NCBI GenBank assembly: GCA_900618425.1
Contig: UZAN01039982.1
Span: forward strand, 2,106 to 66,105
Length of the DNA stretch: 64,000 bases
Direction of reading: 5' to 3'
Source of the DNA: Echinostoma caproni
Taxonomy: Eukaryota > Platyhelminthes > Trematoda > Plagiorchiida > Echinostomatidae
Shown here: piece after piece, positions 11,925 to 22,299 of the stretch
How the letters are laid out: the number at the start of each line of letters is the position of its first letter
How positions within the stretch are numbered: position 1 is the first letter of the stretch
Notes under the pieces: model-generated
Database searches by the model: none
What the model was told of the DNA's origin: nothing
The model's input: the letters and a program-made list of their open reading frames with translations, nothing else
Program-made: the position numbers and the translations under genes

Positions 11925-12060
11925 AAACTGTCGGTTGAAGAACCGCTACAGCGTCATTCAAGGCTCGACTTGATAAGTATCTAGGTCTAGTGTCCTCCTC
12001 TTGAGTCCTCCTTCGAAAAGAAATTAAAAAACAATTAAAAAATGATTCTTTAATTTTTTT
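11925..12060 (+). mobile_element. Short LINE C-terminal tail
   Basis: The sequence FKARLDKYLGLVSSS lies in frame near 11955-12003, just before a stop. It resembles the last residues of CR1-like LINE ORF2 (SFKxRLDKYL). It is followed by A/T-rich sequence with repeated AATTAAAAAA. The stretch 11200-11925 has no recognised coding sequence and may be LINE 3' UTR or decayed sequence. Confidence 0.45.
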
Positions 12061-12257
12061 AATTTTATACTTGCTGTAGCCCTCTTCTATTTATTCACGA
12101 CTTTCCGCATTTACTATTCCAAATTGTTACATTTATTATTAATGTTGCTAGCATAACTAGCATCGCTAGTCCCTTGGCAAGACGATATTTTGCCCCTCCA
12201 ATTTTCTCTGATTTTCCAGTTGCATTCTCCATGAATAGACTGTGACTCCCAAATAGA

Positions 12258-12757
12258 TCAACGAGCAACGCATAGCCGAAATTGGATCCCAAAGCGTTAA
12301 CAAAACGAACGATTCGGCAAATTTCTACGGTACTGCATTATTAAACGGTCGAATAAGCAAATAAAAACTGTACAAACCTCAAAGTGATCTCGAAAAAACT
12401 TGAAAACAAGAACCAAGTGTTATTTTGGGCGTAATTTAACAAATCTGAATGGAAGAAAATGAGCCTGGGTAAGAATAGCACGCTCACCGTCACACTGCAC
12501 ATGAACGAGCCAAATGTGAGCGCTCAAGTCGCGATTAAAACAAGTAGGATAAAAATTGAAGCAGATAAACAAACAAAGTCAAATGGTAGGATTGATGCGT
12601 AAATATACGAGGGGAGTGGAACGTCAAATGTCTATATGTATGTGAGGTGGATGATGTTTGGTGAATGGAACGTAAAATTCACGAAATGTGGAACCGAGAT
12701 GGAATGACTGGGCTTTACAGGAAGGATTTTCTCAGATCGATCAATACATAGACGACA
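12258..12757 (+). repeat. Dispersed repeat, copy 2 with about 320-bp extra segment
   Basis: Blocks at 12258-12373 and 12700-12757 match 3430-3555 and 3560-3612 in the same order and orientation. The middle (about 12374-12695) is absent from copy 1, so it was either inserted here or deleted there. The right block continues into CCATCAAGGATCCGGGACC, and similar wording occurs near 3136-3155. The element type is unknown; it directly precedes a LINE 3' fragment. Confidence 0.55.
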
Positions 12758-12831
12758 AGAAACCATCAAGGATCCGGGACCATTGGGCGTCAGCCTCAAA
12801 CCGGAGAGTCACTTCAAGACTTCAAGAAATC

Positions 12832-13343
12832 AAGAGAACTTTGTGTATCAGTGTGTTTTCCCTGTTTTATTTTATTATTCACCTGTTGTTTTTACGAACC
12901 TCCTTAAGAAAGATTTTAATTTGCTTCGACGTGGATTGACCATCATTAGCCGTATCTCTTCAATCCCACTAAAATAGTTGATAACTAACCCATGCCAACG
13001 TCATTGGAATGCATACGCAAAGTTTGCGCGTAAGATTCTCATCGACTCCACACATCGAGCTAGACGCTGACCTAACTTCCTGTTACTCCCATCCCTCAAC
13101 TGAGTCACAATATCGTTGTATTCTTTCTAGAACTAACATTCATCGTAACTCCACAGTACCCTCGTTAGAACTTATTCTGGTTAACAAAGAATAGGTTTTC
13201 ACAGAATTTTTTTACAGTTTTGGAACCTAAATATCTTTTTTCATTACTATCTTCATTTTCTCCCTTGCTCAAAACTGTACATTTTTTAACTGAAATGTGG
13301 GGTTCATGCTTGCATAAGTTATTACAATACAATACAATACAAT
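12832..13343 (+). mobile_element. LINE fragment (same family as 20850-22291)
   Basis: The sequence NFVYQCVFPVLFYYSPVVF, then LLKKDFNLLRRGLTIISRIS, is closely similar to the block at about 21960-22095 (VYQCVFPILLYCSPVIFPGL and DFKVLHRGLTTIGRVSSI). Downstream, STVPSLELIL precedes the end of coding near 13170-13195. Only the C-terminal part of ORF2 remains. The unit ends close to a short AATAC repeat (13323-13342), which may be the element's 3' microsatellite tail. Confidence 0.7.
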
Positions 13344-13659
13344 TCTGAAGCACCATCAGCAGTACGGCTTCTTTTAACATTACGGCACTGAATCATGTTC
13401 ACGTGGATGAAATAAAGCTATTGGCGCAGCGCCGTGGTGCTCCTGAGCTCATCGTTGTGAGCAAGTTCACAGCTTCTGGCACTTTCATATGTCTTTAGTC
13501 GTGGCATGTCTTGTCAATGAACAAACATGGTGCACACTGACTCTTGAAAACAACGCATCGTATCCTCAGAAAATTGTGTTAGAGGTCCTTTTGAGGAATT
13601 CTGGAAATCCGTTTGATCTTAAGGTCTAAGAACTTATTAGCAAATAACTGCGGGATCTG

Positions 13660-14040
13660 GACCTGTTCTCCCTGGCCCGCAGACGCATGCGAGGCGACCT
13701 TATAGAGACATTTAAGATTATCAAAGGGCTTTCGGGTCTAAGGTTCCCAAACGTATTCTCTTTTGTTCCTGCCAGGGGCACGAGGGGCCATCAACTCAGA
13801 TTGGAAGGAAGTCACTGTAGGCTCAATTTGCGAGTTAGGTTCTTCACAGACAGAGTTATACCACTGCGAAATACACTGTAGGCTCAATTTGCGAGTTAGG
13901 TTCTTCACAAACAGAGTTATACCACTGTGGAATAAACTACCTGAAGCAGTGGTTAAATGTATTAATGTCGAATCTTTCGAGAGAAGGCTAGATGAATGCT
14001 GGGCAGTGGTTTTCCCTGAATTTGAGTGTTGAAAGTTGAT
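13660..14040 (+). mobile_element. CR1-like LINE ORF2 C-terminus
   Basis: The sequence RRMRGDLIETFKIIKGLSG begins at 13678, followed by ARGTRGHQLRLEGSH, LNLRVRFFTNRVIPLWNKLP and VVKCINVESFERRLDECW, with a stop at about 14030. This is the standard ending of CR1-like ORF2 (RGDLIxTFKI, GTRGHxxKL, RxxFFxNRVIxxWNxLP). A 61-bp tandem duplication inside it shifts the frame. The region after it, up to about 14260, is probably its 3' UTR. Confidence 0.85.
13813..13934 (+). repeat. 61-bp tandem duplication inside the LINE
   Basis: Two nearly identical copies start at 13813 and 13874, each beginning CACTGTAGGCTCAATTTGCG and ending with the ATACCACTG segment. They differ at a few positions (for example CACAGACAG against CACAAACAG, and CACTGCG against CACTGTG). 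Because 61 is not a multiple of 3, the second copy continues in another frame. Confidence 0.9.
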
Positions 14041-14739
14041 CGTTAGGCTTTACTTTCCGAAATACTATAAGGGATCTGATACTGCACACTAACATTCTGC
14101 CTTTCAGAAACTACTATTGACTCGAAGTGTTGGAAGCCAACGAAACCGCCGACAACACAAAGAACTGGACGCGCGATTGGCAAGAGCCACAATTCGTCCT
14201 GGGAGAACTGAACTGAACTGGACACTGACAATTTGTTTTATTCTTCCAATTAAAATCAACTCTCTATATAAGAAAACCCGCAATATTTAGTAAAACCCGA
14301 TGCATGAATTAGCTCAATAAATAGGTTTGTGAGTCGAATATACATAATAATAATGCCTTAGATATAATGAAATAGTTTTGGGATAACTGCAGTTTCCTTA
14401 TAATTTCCGACCATTGTAGACCTAAAATGCTAATCAATTGAGTCTTCTGATTAGTATTTTTGGTCGTACGTCATCTTCATTTACGTTTCACGCATGATAT
14501 TTTCGCATATAATCAGTGGAGTATGATCCTATATTAATTGTGTGAAATATATCGTATATTCTCAAGATTGGTTTTAATCAATCCTATAAATAGGAATCTC
14601 TAGATATTTCTAAAGAATTTAAAGATGGTGATGGAAGGAGTCTGTTTTCCAGTTTCCTGGTCTTCCCGATACCCCAGTGAGAATCATAAAGAATAACCGA
14701 TTAGTCAAGGGAAAGTACTATGCTTTCCTTTAAAGCTAC

Positions 14740-14793
14740 CGGAAGTTTAGCCTGGGTATGCTCGAGCTCGAGCATACCCAGGCTAAACTTCCG
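14740..14793. repeat. Perfect 54-bp palindrome with no spacer
   Basis: The 27-base arm starting CGGAAGTTTAGCCTGGGTAT at 14740 is followed at once by its exact reverse complement, ending at 14793. The centre is CTCGAGCTCGAG. There is no loop. Such perfect uninterrupted palindromes can be real fold-back sequences, but they also arise from chimeric joins during library amplification or assembly. Confidence 0.9.
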
Positions 14794-15329
14794 TTAACCG
14801 GAAACACTAGTGTTTCAGTTTAGTTGTTATCCAGGACCGTGAAGGCAATTGCCATACTTGGCAATTTCGAATCTAGACAATTAAGTGAAGAGCCAAACTG
14901 GCCAAGCGACCAATGCCTGTAATCATACGGAAGAATATATGCGATATAAGTACACTAAAGACGATAACTCTTGAGCATATTACACTGTCTGTCTGCAGTC
15001 ACTACAAGATTCCTAAGTGCACGCATGCTTTACTCAATGAGATATTTAAACCACCTGCAGTATTACATCCAGACAAGGGCGCTGATCTATTTGCGGGATA
15101 AAATCCCGCTCTGACGTACAATGACAGTTTTTCTAGGTGGATTCTCTGCCTTCCGGATGCATTTTTGCTCGAGCGATCACCGTTCCTGACAGAACTTTGT
15201 CCCAGGTAGCACTTCGTTGGCTTTTAATCGCCCTAAATGGCATTATCAAGGCTAATATAATAACTGGATACATTTGAGCTACAAATGAGCTGCCACCAAA
15301 ATTGTAGAGCATTTGTTGCCCATTAGTCG

Positions 15330-15500
15330 GCGAATTGCGCTAATGGCCCACTTTATTGAGCTATGTTGCAAAATATCCAGACCTTAGCTTTCCGCCTTGT
15401 AGCTCCCAGAGTGCTCCACGCATGGAATAGACTACCGAATGTGGTTTCATCGGCACACACGCTTGCCATTTTAAAGTGCCGCTGGATGATATATGTGACC
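15330..15500 (+). mobile_element. LINE ORF2 C-terminal fragment
   Basis: The sequence LAFRLVAPRVLHAWNRLPNV, then VSSAHTLAILK, spans about 15380-15475. It matches the end of CR1/jockey-like ORF2 (RxxxxWNxLPxxVVxAxSxxxFK). It is followed by SRLDD-like coding for a few residues in a shifted frame. No RT core is nearby. The flanks 14270-15330 and 15500-16160 contain no recognised domain. Confidence 0.6.
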
Positions 15501-16159
15501 CTGTTTTCTCTGACTCAGATCAACAAGAATTGAATTCAGTCCTCTGTATTACCTTTACAAATACATCCTGTCCTCAACCACTTCCATCTCACTCATCTTT
15601 CACTATAAGTAAGGGGTATTTTATCTTTGTATTTAGCGGTTTTACATCTATCATGGTTCACATCAACGTAACCCATGAAGGGGAATCAGCGTGTCAAAAA
15701 TTTTATCTGCACTCATTTTCTTCACCTCCCTTCGGCTTGCTTCTGGTCTGCGAATCAGCTTATCTTTGCTAGCAACTTAACCTTCGAATCCCAGCGGGTT
15801 CTCTACTGTCTTTGTCTGAGGAGTACACAAAACTCCTGATTCTAACCTGTGAATGATCGGCTGGTGCTGCTTTCATTGACAGCAAACCGGATTAATGACT
15901 TTTATGTGCGGCAGTACATCCGCACCACCAAGACCCACGGTACACTCGTGATACTTAGATGCAAGAACCTAGACTGCAATACGAGCTTGAGACGCGAGTC
16001 CTGTGTGCTGCTCTGTCCTGCCCTGTCCTATCTGTCCTATTCAGGCCTTTGGACTGCAACATACGAAGACTAAAGAAACCCGGTTTCCTACTTCGAGGGC
16101 TTACGTGTTCCCAGAGTGCTGCGACATCACAGTACTGCGGTGACGTTTGTTAAAGCTTT

Positions 16160-17640
16160 GAAGCTTTATTCTATTATAGTCAAATTACTTATAAACACTC
16201 GGTTCAACCAGCGTTAGACGTTCATAAATATTTACGTACACGTCATGTGAGATATAATTTAAGCCTTTTGCTGAAAAAGAGTATTTTTATACCCTTTTTT
16301 GCGAAACAGGGAAGTAACCATAGTTGTTGCTTCATAGGTGCAAAACGATTAAATTCCTACGTTAAAAATCTGCTGCTGCTACTGCTGTTGTTGCTATTAT
16401 CCTATATACGGTCATCTAAACATCTTCCTTTTCGAAATGATGTGACTGGGTATCACGATCATCTTCATTGAGACCACTAAGAGGATCGCTCACGGGATAC
16501 TCAGTTGGCTGCCGGGGGACATTTAGATTAAAATTCTGCTGTATGGATGGTTAGATGGATAATCTACTCAAGTTGTCCTGATATTGAACCTACTGAACGA
16601 ATCAATATTTTAGAATGAATACTTTCATTGTAAGTACAAGGTATGCATAAATATTGAAAACCACAAACTATACTCAAGTACACATAAATAATTCTATTAT
16701 TTCGAATAACTATTGATTATAACAATGCATAAAAGCCGTTATAAATCCTTATAAAAATTGCTTTATATGTAACCAGTGGCCACAAATGCATACTTTTTAT
16801 TTCAAAATGTACAGGATAAAATTTTATCTCACAATTTAGGCTGTTGTAATCATAGGTCTTTGCATCCAATAATCAGGATTAGAATATTTTCAGCTGATTG
16901 ATAACCCTGAAGACTAGTGCTTTGATGAATGAAGTGTGATGGTTACTACAAGCTTGCGAAGCTGGGTTGTGGTGTACAGACAAAAGTAAAAATGGTCTAA
17001 TCAAATGATTAGCTCTCGAGTACCCATCACCAGTACCATTTTTGGTTTAGGTCTCTTTTTTGTGAGCCTCGCTTGTACGCGTCTATTATAACAGTTCTGG
17101 GCTTACAAAAGGTTTCTCCGTTCCTAATGCAATGTATTAGATGATAATTTTCTCTTTGCCAGAGCCTAAAACGTGCACAAAAGTTTTCTGTGCCAAATAT
17201 TACTCTGCATAAAAATAGCTTCACGGCATTTTTATTAGATCTTTCCAATGTATTCATATTGTATGAGTTTTGAGTGCTTTGCTCTATCTATCTACCGGTA
17301 GTTAACACGTACCATGAGTCTGCATAACAGCTGCACCTCACCTTGGAGTCTAACTGATGACAGATTCCGCAAGTCTTATACATATATGCTTTATTGCTAA
17401 TAAAAGAATATTTGTATTTTTTGCTTCTTTTGGATAATCAAAAATCATGTGGCCCAGCATACAATTTATATTTAGTTCCTCTTCCTCTTTACTTCATCGA
17501 AGGATTTTTTACGTAAAATATTGATAGAAATAAATATTAATATTAAACCTAACAAACCTAAAACATTTTCCTAATCGTTTCAAATGGTCGAGCTTAAGAA
17601 AAAGTCCCTAAACGAATCATGTACCACATTTAATTAATTC
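16160..17640. other. Non-coding, upstream of the syntrophin exon
   Basis: No protein domain was recognised. A short imperfect CTG/TTG triplet run lies at about 16371-16397. This interval precedes the first visible syntrophin coding exon and would be a 5' intron or promoter-proximal sequence, because a splice acceptor is seen at 17667-17668. Confidence 0.4.
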
Positions 17641-17677
17641 ATTTTTGCCATTTTTTGTTTGTTTGCAGCTTTAAATA

Positions 17678-17819
17678 ATGACATCAAGCGAAACCTCCTT
17701 ACTCAGTGGACGCTTGGAAATCTACTTACGTAATACATGGGTTCCAATAAAGGTAACCCTTAGGGGTGAGACATTAACTATTGAGCTGGAACACAACATA
17801 ACAGCCAAGGGGAATGTAG
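17678..17819 (+). CDS. Syntrophin exon with start codon (split PH domain, first half)
   Basis: Syntrophins are membrane-associated scaffolds that bind dystrophin and recruit channels and signalling proteins through their PDZ domain. Residues 1-47 start MTSSETSLLSGRLEIYLRN, then TWVPIKVTLRGETLTIEL. This matches the syntrophin N-terminus, where a short Gly-Leu-Leu-Glu-like strand and W-x-x-V-x-V-x-L-x-x-x-x-L-x-I form the first half of PH1. The ATG is supported by an in-frame TAA at 17672-17674 and by a splice acceptor TTTGCAG ending at 17668, so the exon begins at 17669 and at least one 5' UTR exon lies upstream. The donor is G|GTAAGT after 17819, phase 1. Next exon: 19662. PH1 assignment rests on order and family similarity. 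Confidence 0.85.
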
Positions 17820-18866
17820 GTAAGTCTGGTTACTTATTTATTGCAGTTTTAATGTTTTTATTAAAGATGTAAAGTTATTCAAACGTTCTCAACTAATGTG
17901 TTCAATGGCTTCTACGTCCCTTTTATGATCTCATATCCTTAGGTGCTTGAATAGGTATTCTAGTCCGAGATTACTTCAAAAGCCAAGATGAAACTATTTG
18001 TTTACATATAAATGAAAGTTGTTTTTGTATATTCTCTAGTAAAAGGTATGCACTGCAAGTTGAAAAAGGGAAAAAAGATGATAAATTAATGGATATTTTC
18101 ATTTGAGGAAAAACTATAAAAAAGCATATTAAACAAGAGTAATAAACAGATTCTGTTCTCATAACTTCTTTTTTAAAGCCATACAGTTACATATATCATA
18201 TATGGAGCACCAAATACCATCTAAATAAATTTTTTTTAAAATTAAGACTTCCGTCTTACTTTGAAGGAAATGTGAAATTTAAAATAAAAATGCAGTAAGT
18301 GAGTAGACTTAAACATGAAACAAAAATACCAAGAGGAGCAAAAAGAAAGAAAATTTGATGAATGAAGTCACACATTTCCCGACCAAATCTAATGCACAAG
18401 TCCAAGCTCTTTAAAACCCGGGTTGAGCTTCGACACCAAATAGCAGACAGCCCGTGAATGTTTTGCTTAAGATAAAAGTGCGCGCGTGTGTGTGATCTGA
18501 TCCATTCTGACTCCATTTCCTCTTGGCTCCATTGTAAACCATTGATGAGCAATTTTTATCCTTATTGTTACATATTTTCAACCACTCATCTTTCTGTCAC
18601 TCCGCATAATTTAATCAACTTACACTCATTCAAACATAACTTCATCAGTCCAAGGAAGAAGTTATACAAAATGAGTTTGTAACGTACTCATATTGCGTAA
18701 GAAGGATTGATGTTGTTTTGAACAACCATTTTGTGGTCTTTTTATTCCAGAAACGTTTTTACTTTACAAGAGCTTTGGGTAACATGAAAGCATCAGTGTG
18801 AGATCGTGTACCGTTCAGAACACAAAACATTAGTGCCAGAAGCACATCAATACATGTAACATGTAA

Positions 18867-18918
18867 CTGATCGGTCCGCCTAAATGCAGGGAGAAATGTA
18901 GTAGAGCGGACCGATCAG
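18867..18918. repeat. 13-bp perfect hairpin in syntrophin intron 1
   Basis: CTGATCGGTCCGC at 18867-18879 is the exact reverse complement of GCGGACCGATCAG at 18906-18918, with a 26-nt loop. It is GC-rich in an AT-rich intron. It may be a remnant of a tiny inverted-repeat element or an RNA hairpin; nothing else identifies it. Confidence 0.8.
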
Positions 18919-19661
18919 AAAAATCATAGAACACATTTTTTATTTGCATGGATGATAAATTTGATAAACTTAACCCCACACTTGAACCGTATTATTATTT
19001 TATTAATATCAGAAGACATTCTGTTGATTTTGTCCTATACAAAAGAAAAGGTTTTGTTATTTTTTTATTTTGTTCCGCTTGGGTTATTTTGGTGATGTAC
19101 TGTAAACCAATTACTTCTATCATACACTGTATAAAGCGGAGCACTAAAAACATTCCAGAATAAAGTTACTAACAAATATATGAGTTTTAATAGTGGTTTT
19201 TAGATGTTATTTCTCATGTGCTCTGAGCAATCGAATATTCACGAATATTCTTGTGATAATTAAATGGCAGCTCATAAGAGTTGTGTCCAAAGGACTGCAA
19301 TTTATTACAGTAAAGAAAGTAAACCATTTATCGGTCAAAGGTGAAAATAAAAACGTAGTCAGGGGGTCTTTCAGATCCGTTACACTAAATAATTACAATG
19401 GATTCCAGTCTTTTATATGAAATACATCGAGTTGGACACACCAAAATGTCAGACATGTATAAACACTGTAAATCGAATGCTAATAAAACTTGACATTCAA
19501 AATCGATTTTCAGTGGATTACAGTTGACAATCTCATATATCAGCCGGTTTGGACCTTAAACTTTCTCAATCCAAATATCGATCTGTGCTCTTACAGTGTT
19601 TTTTTCATCTAACTCCTTTTGTCCTTCGTTTTTCTTTCTGTTGCCGTCTTTCGCCGGCAAG

Positions 19662-19786
19662 ATGAGAACATTTCATCTGCAAAGCGTCTGGTCCGGATAA
19701 CCAAAGAGGAGCTCAATGGTCTGGGGATAAGCATTAAAGGCGGTCGGGAGAACAAAACACCTATACTCATCAGTAAAATTTTCAAA
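19662..19786 (+). CDS. Syntrophin exon 2 of the visible series (PDZ start)
   Basis: It encodes residues 48-89, [20 protein letters not shown] then [19 protein letters not shown] and IFK. The block [22 protein letters not shown] is nearly invariant in alpha- and beta-syntrophins and differs from gamma-syntrophins. GLGI (residues 67-70) is the PDZ carboxylate-binding loop that takes the C-terminus of partner proteins. The exon joins the previous one in phase 1 (G plus AT gives Asp48). The acceptor reads GGCAAG|AT, slightly unusual (AAG not CAG), but a pyrimidine-rich tract precedes it. The donor AAA|GTAAGT after 19786 is phase 0. Intron 1 is 1842 bp. Confidence 0.95.
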
Positions 19787-20849
19787 GTAAGTCAAGTGGA
19801 CTTTTAAAGCCCAAAATGTCTGACAATTGGTTTGGGCAAAAGTGTCAACATATTAGATCAGAAAAATGCAAATGTTTTAATGTGTAACACATTCAGTGGA
19901 AAGAAATTTGCTGTGATTTAGTGTTTATTTCTTGTGTAAAGCAGTCATGAATACTGAAAACATTTTTCAACAGCATTCCTTTAATAAATGGATACAAGGT
20001 TAGCAATACTGGAACGTAATGTTAATAAACTGCCTACTTCAATCATTTGCCTATACATGTGCTGTATCTTACTAAGGTATATTTCCAGTGTTTCAGTCTG
20101 AACATCTAAATGCTTTATCCGAATTAACCCAACCAAACATCGCTCAGCTGGTTGCTAGGTTTTGTGGCAGACTGAATGGTCGAAGAAAATATAGACAAAA
20201 GACCTTTCTGGGCATAGATGCATGAAACAATAAACCCCAAATCACCACTCACTGAAAATGATTCGGTAAACAAAACATGTTTATCGAAACTTGAATAGGG
20301 ATCAGACTCGCTTCAATTTAATACATTCGTTAAAAAAACTCAGATCAATTTCAGCCACGGATTGCACACAGCAGAAGAGAGATTCACACAGCGGAAGTGT
20401 CAACCTAATCATATCAGTTTTTCCAAGCAAGTTTATCATTAATTATTTTTTGCAAAGCTTTGCTTTTTGCACACTCGTGGATGATACAAGCACTGTAATG
20501 AAACATTTGGCGTTATAAATAATTTGCTCTTTTGTAAAGATATGTATTACAATGGTCCAAGCATCTTGGTATTATTACTTGCCATCCTCCAGATTCATAT
20601 CGCGCTCATCTTATCAGGGCCTTTTGTATTTCTTCACTTCAATTGCAAGGGCTCGGTTTGCCGGTTATCTTAAGTGAACCACATGGCCTTGTAACTGTTG
20701 TGGTTATTTTGTTTTCTTTTTATCACACCCTGATGGGATATAAGTAAATTGTTACCTGATGTAAGTTAATCAAATAACCTTAAATACTATTTTATCGAGT
20801 GGGCCTGTAAAACCGATATTATTATTCCAAGAATGAACTCAGTGATTAC

Positions 20850-22291
20850 ATTTTACCAGTGCAAGACGCTGTTCGCATTCGGCCGCGTAATGCTTTCGCA
20901 TTTACACATCAACCTACCTGTTCGTCATTTATTCATCACAATGTTTGTAATGTGGAGCCAATTTCATATTTCAATGTGTTAAAACTTTTGGTTATTTGTA
21001 ATTCGTCCTCTGCTGCTTCGCTATCTGGGGCAACTACCTTCATTGTGAATGAATCTCTTCACACTTCTACTACCCCCGACTGGTGGGGGTCGGTCACAAT
21101 CGCACCAATCATAACAGCATCTACTTCTTCTATCCTCTTCAAACGTTTTCGTCCCATAGCGTTAACATCTTTAGCTCTTAAGTTGACTAAAAAGCTTATA
21201 CTCAAACGCCTTAAACAGTCTTTAAACATTCCCAATGATCTTTCGTAGTTTGATACAAGCCTAATAGATCCAGTATGGATGCAATCTCCACCCTTGTTCA
21301 TTTTATCACCAGGTCTTTAAACAAATCTGTTAAGTTTGTTGTACTTTTTTCCAGACTACTCTACGGCACTTGATTCCATTCCCCGATCAAAGATGTTACA
21401 AAAACTGGAATTGTTTGAATGCTGCAAGCAATTTTTAGCTTGGCTATCCAACTATTTTACTGGTAGAGTACAAACCACTACATCGGGGAAAGCTTCCGTT
21501 AAACCCTTGATCAACAACTCCGGAGTTCCTCAGGGAATTGTGCCATCCTCATACTTATTTTTCACGCACGGTTGTCATATTCCTTGTGTCTCTTCTGCAC
21601 ACATTTCGAAGTATGCAGATGGTGTTGTATCGTGACAACCCATTTCTTCTTTCTATCTAAGCTCGTTCACCGACAATCTTGATCAAATTCAGTCAGTGTC
21701 CTTCTTATCGGGGCTAACCTTCACCCAAATTAACTGTGTTGAATGTCTATACAGACATGTATGCTCCTCAAATCCGACAGATCCTGCAGTGTTAAATAAC
21801 AACCCTTTATCTGGAGTAAACTCTGCCAAATATCTTGGTGCAACCAACCAATCTCCATTGGCCAACCCATATCTTCAACTGCATTAGTAAACTGCAGCGC
21901 CTAGCATTTCAAATTCAAAAGCTCAGGCAGTTTCGCTCATCACAGTCAGTTATTTATACCTTTGTGTATCAGTGCGTTTTCCCCATATTACTTTATTGTT
22001 CCCCAGTTATTTTTCCTGGTTTACTTAAACCCGATTTCAAAGTCTTACACCGCGGTCTGACTACCATTGGCCGCGTTTCTTCTATCCCAGTTAATTAGTT
22101 GGTGAAACTTTCAGGGTATTACACAACTTCCCGTGAGAAAGTTTCAGAGAGGATTCTCACAAATCGTGAACACCCATTGCAAGCAGAAATGTTACGTTGN
22201 CCGAAATTCACCTATCCCATCTGGCACGTCAACTAACAAACAAAGTTTTGCTTCTTGCTTAAGTTATACATAATAAAATAAAATAAAATAT
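20850..22291 (+). mobile_element. LINE with RT, degenerate (YADG), in syntrophin intron 2
   Basis: RT blocks appear in order: W-x-S-x-x-I-A-P-I region near 21090, RFRPIALTSLALKLTKKLIL (about 21145-21200), FFPDYSTALDSIPRSKMLQK (about 21346-21400), WLSNYFTGRVQTTTSGKAS, GVPQG at 21522-21536, and ISKYADGVVS with YADG at 21612-21623 in place of YADD. The C-terminal block VYQCVFPILLYCSPVIFPGL ends near 22095 and matches 12832 onward. Stops and shifts occur near 21249, 21320 and 21635. A short AAAAT repeat at 22271-22291 may be the 3' tail. The clade within non-LTR elements is not settled. Confidence 0.85.
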
Positions 22292-22299
22292 ATGGTTGT

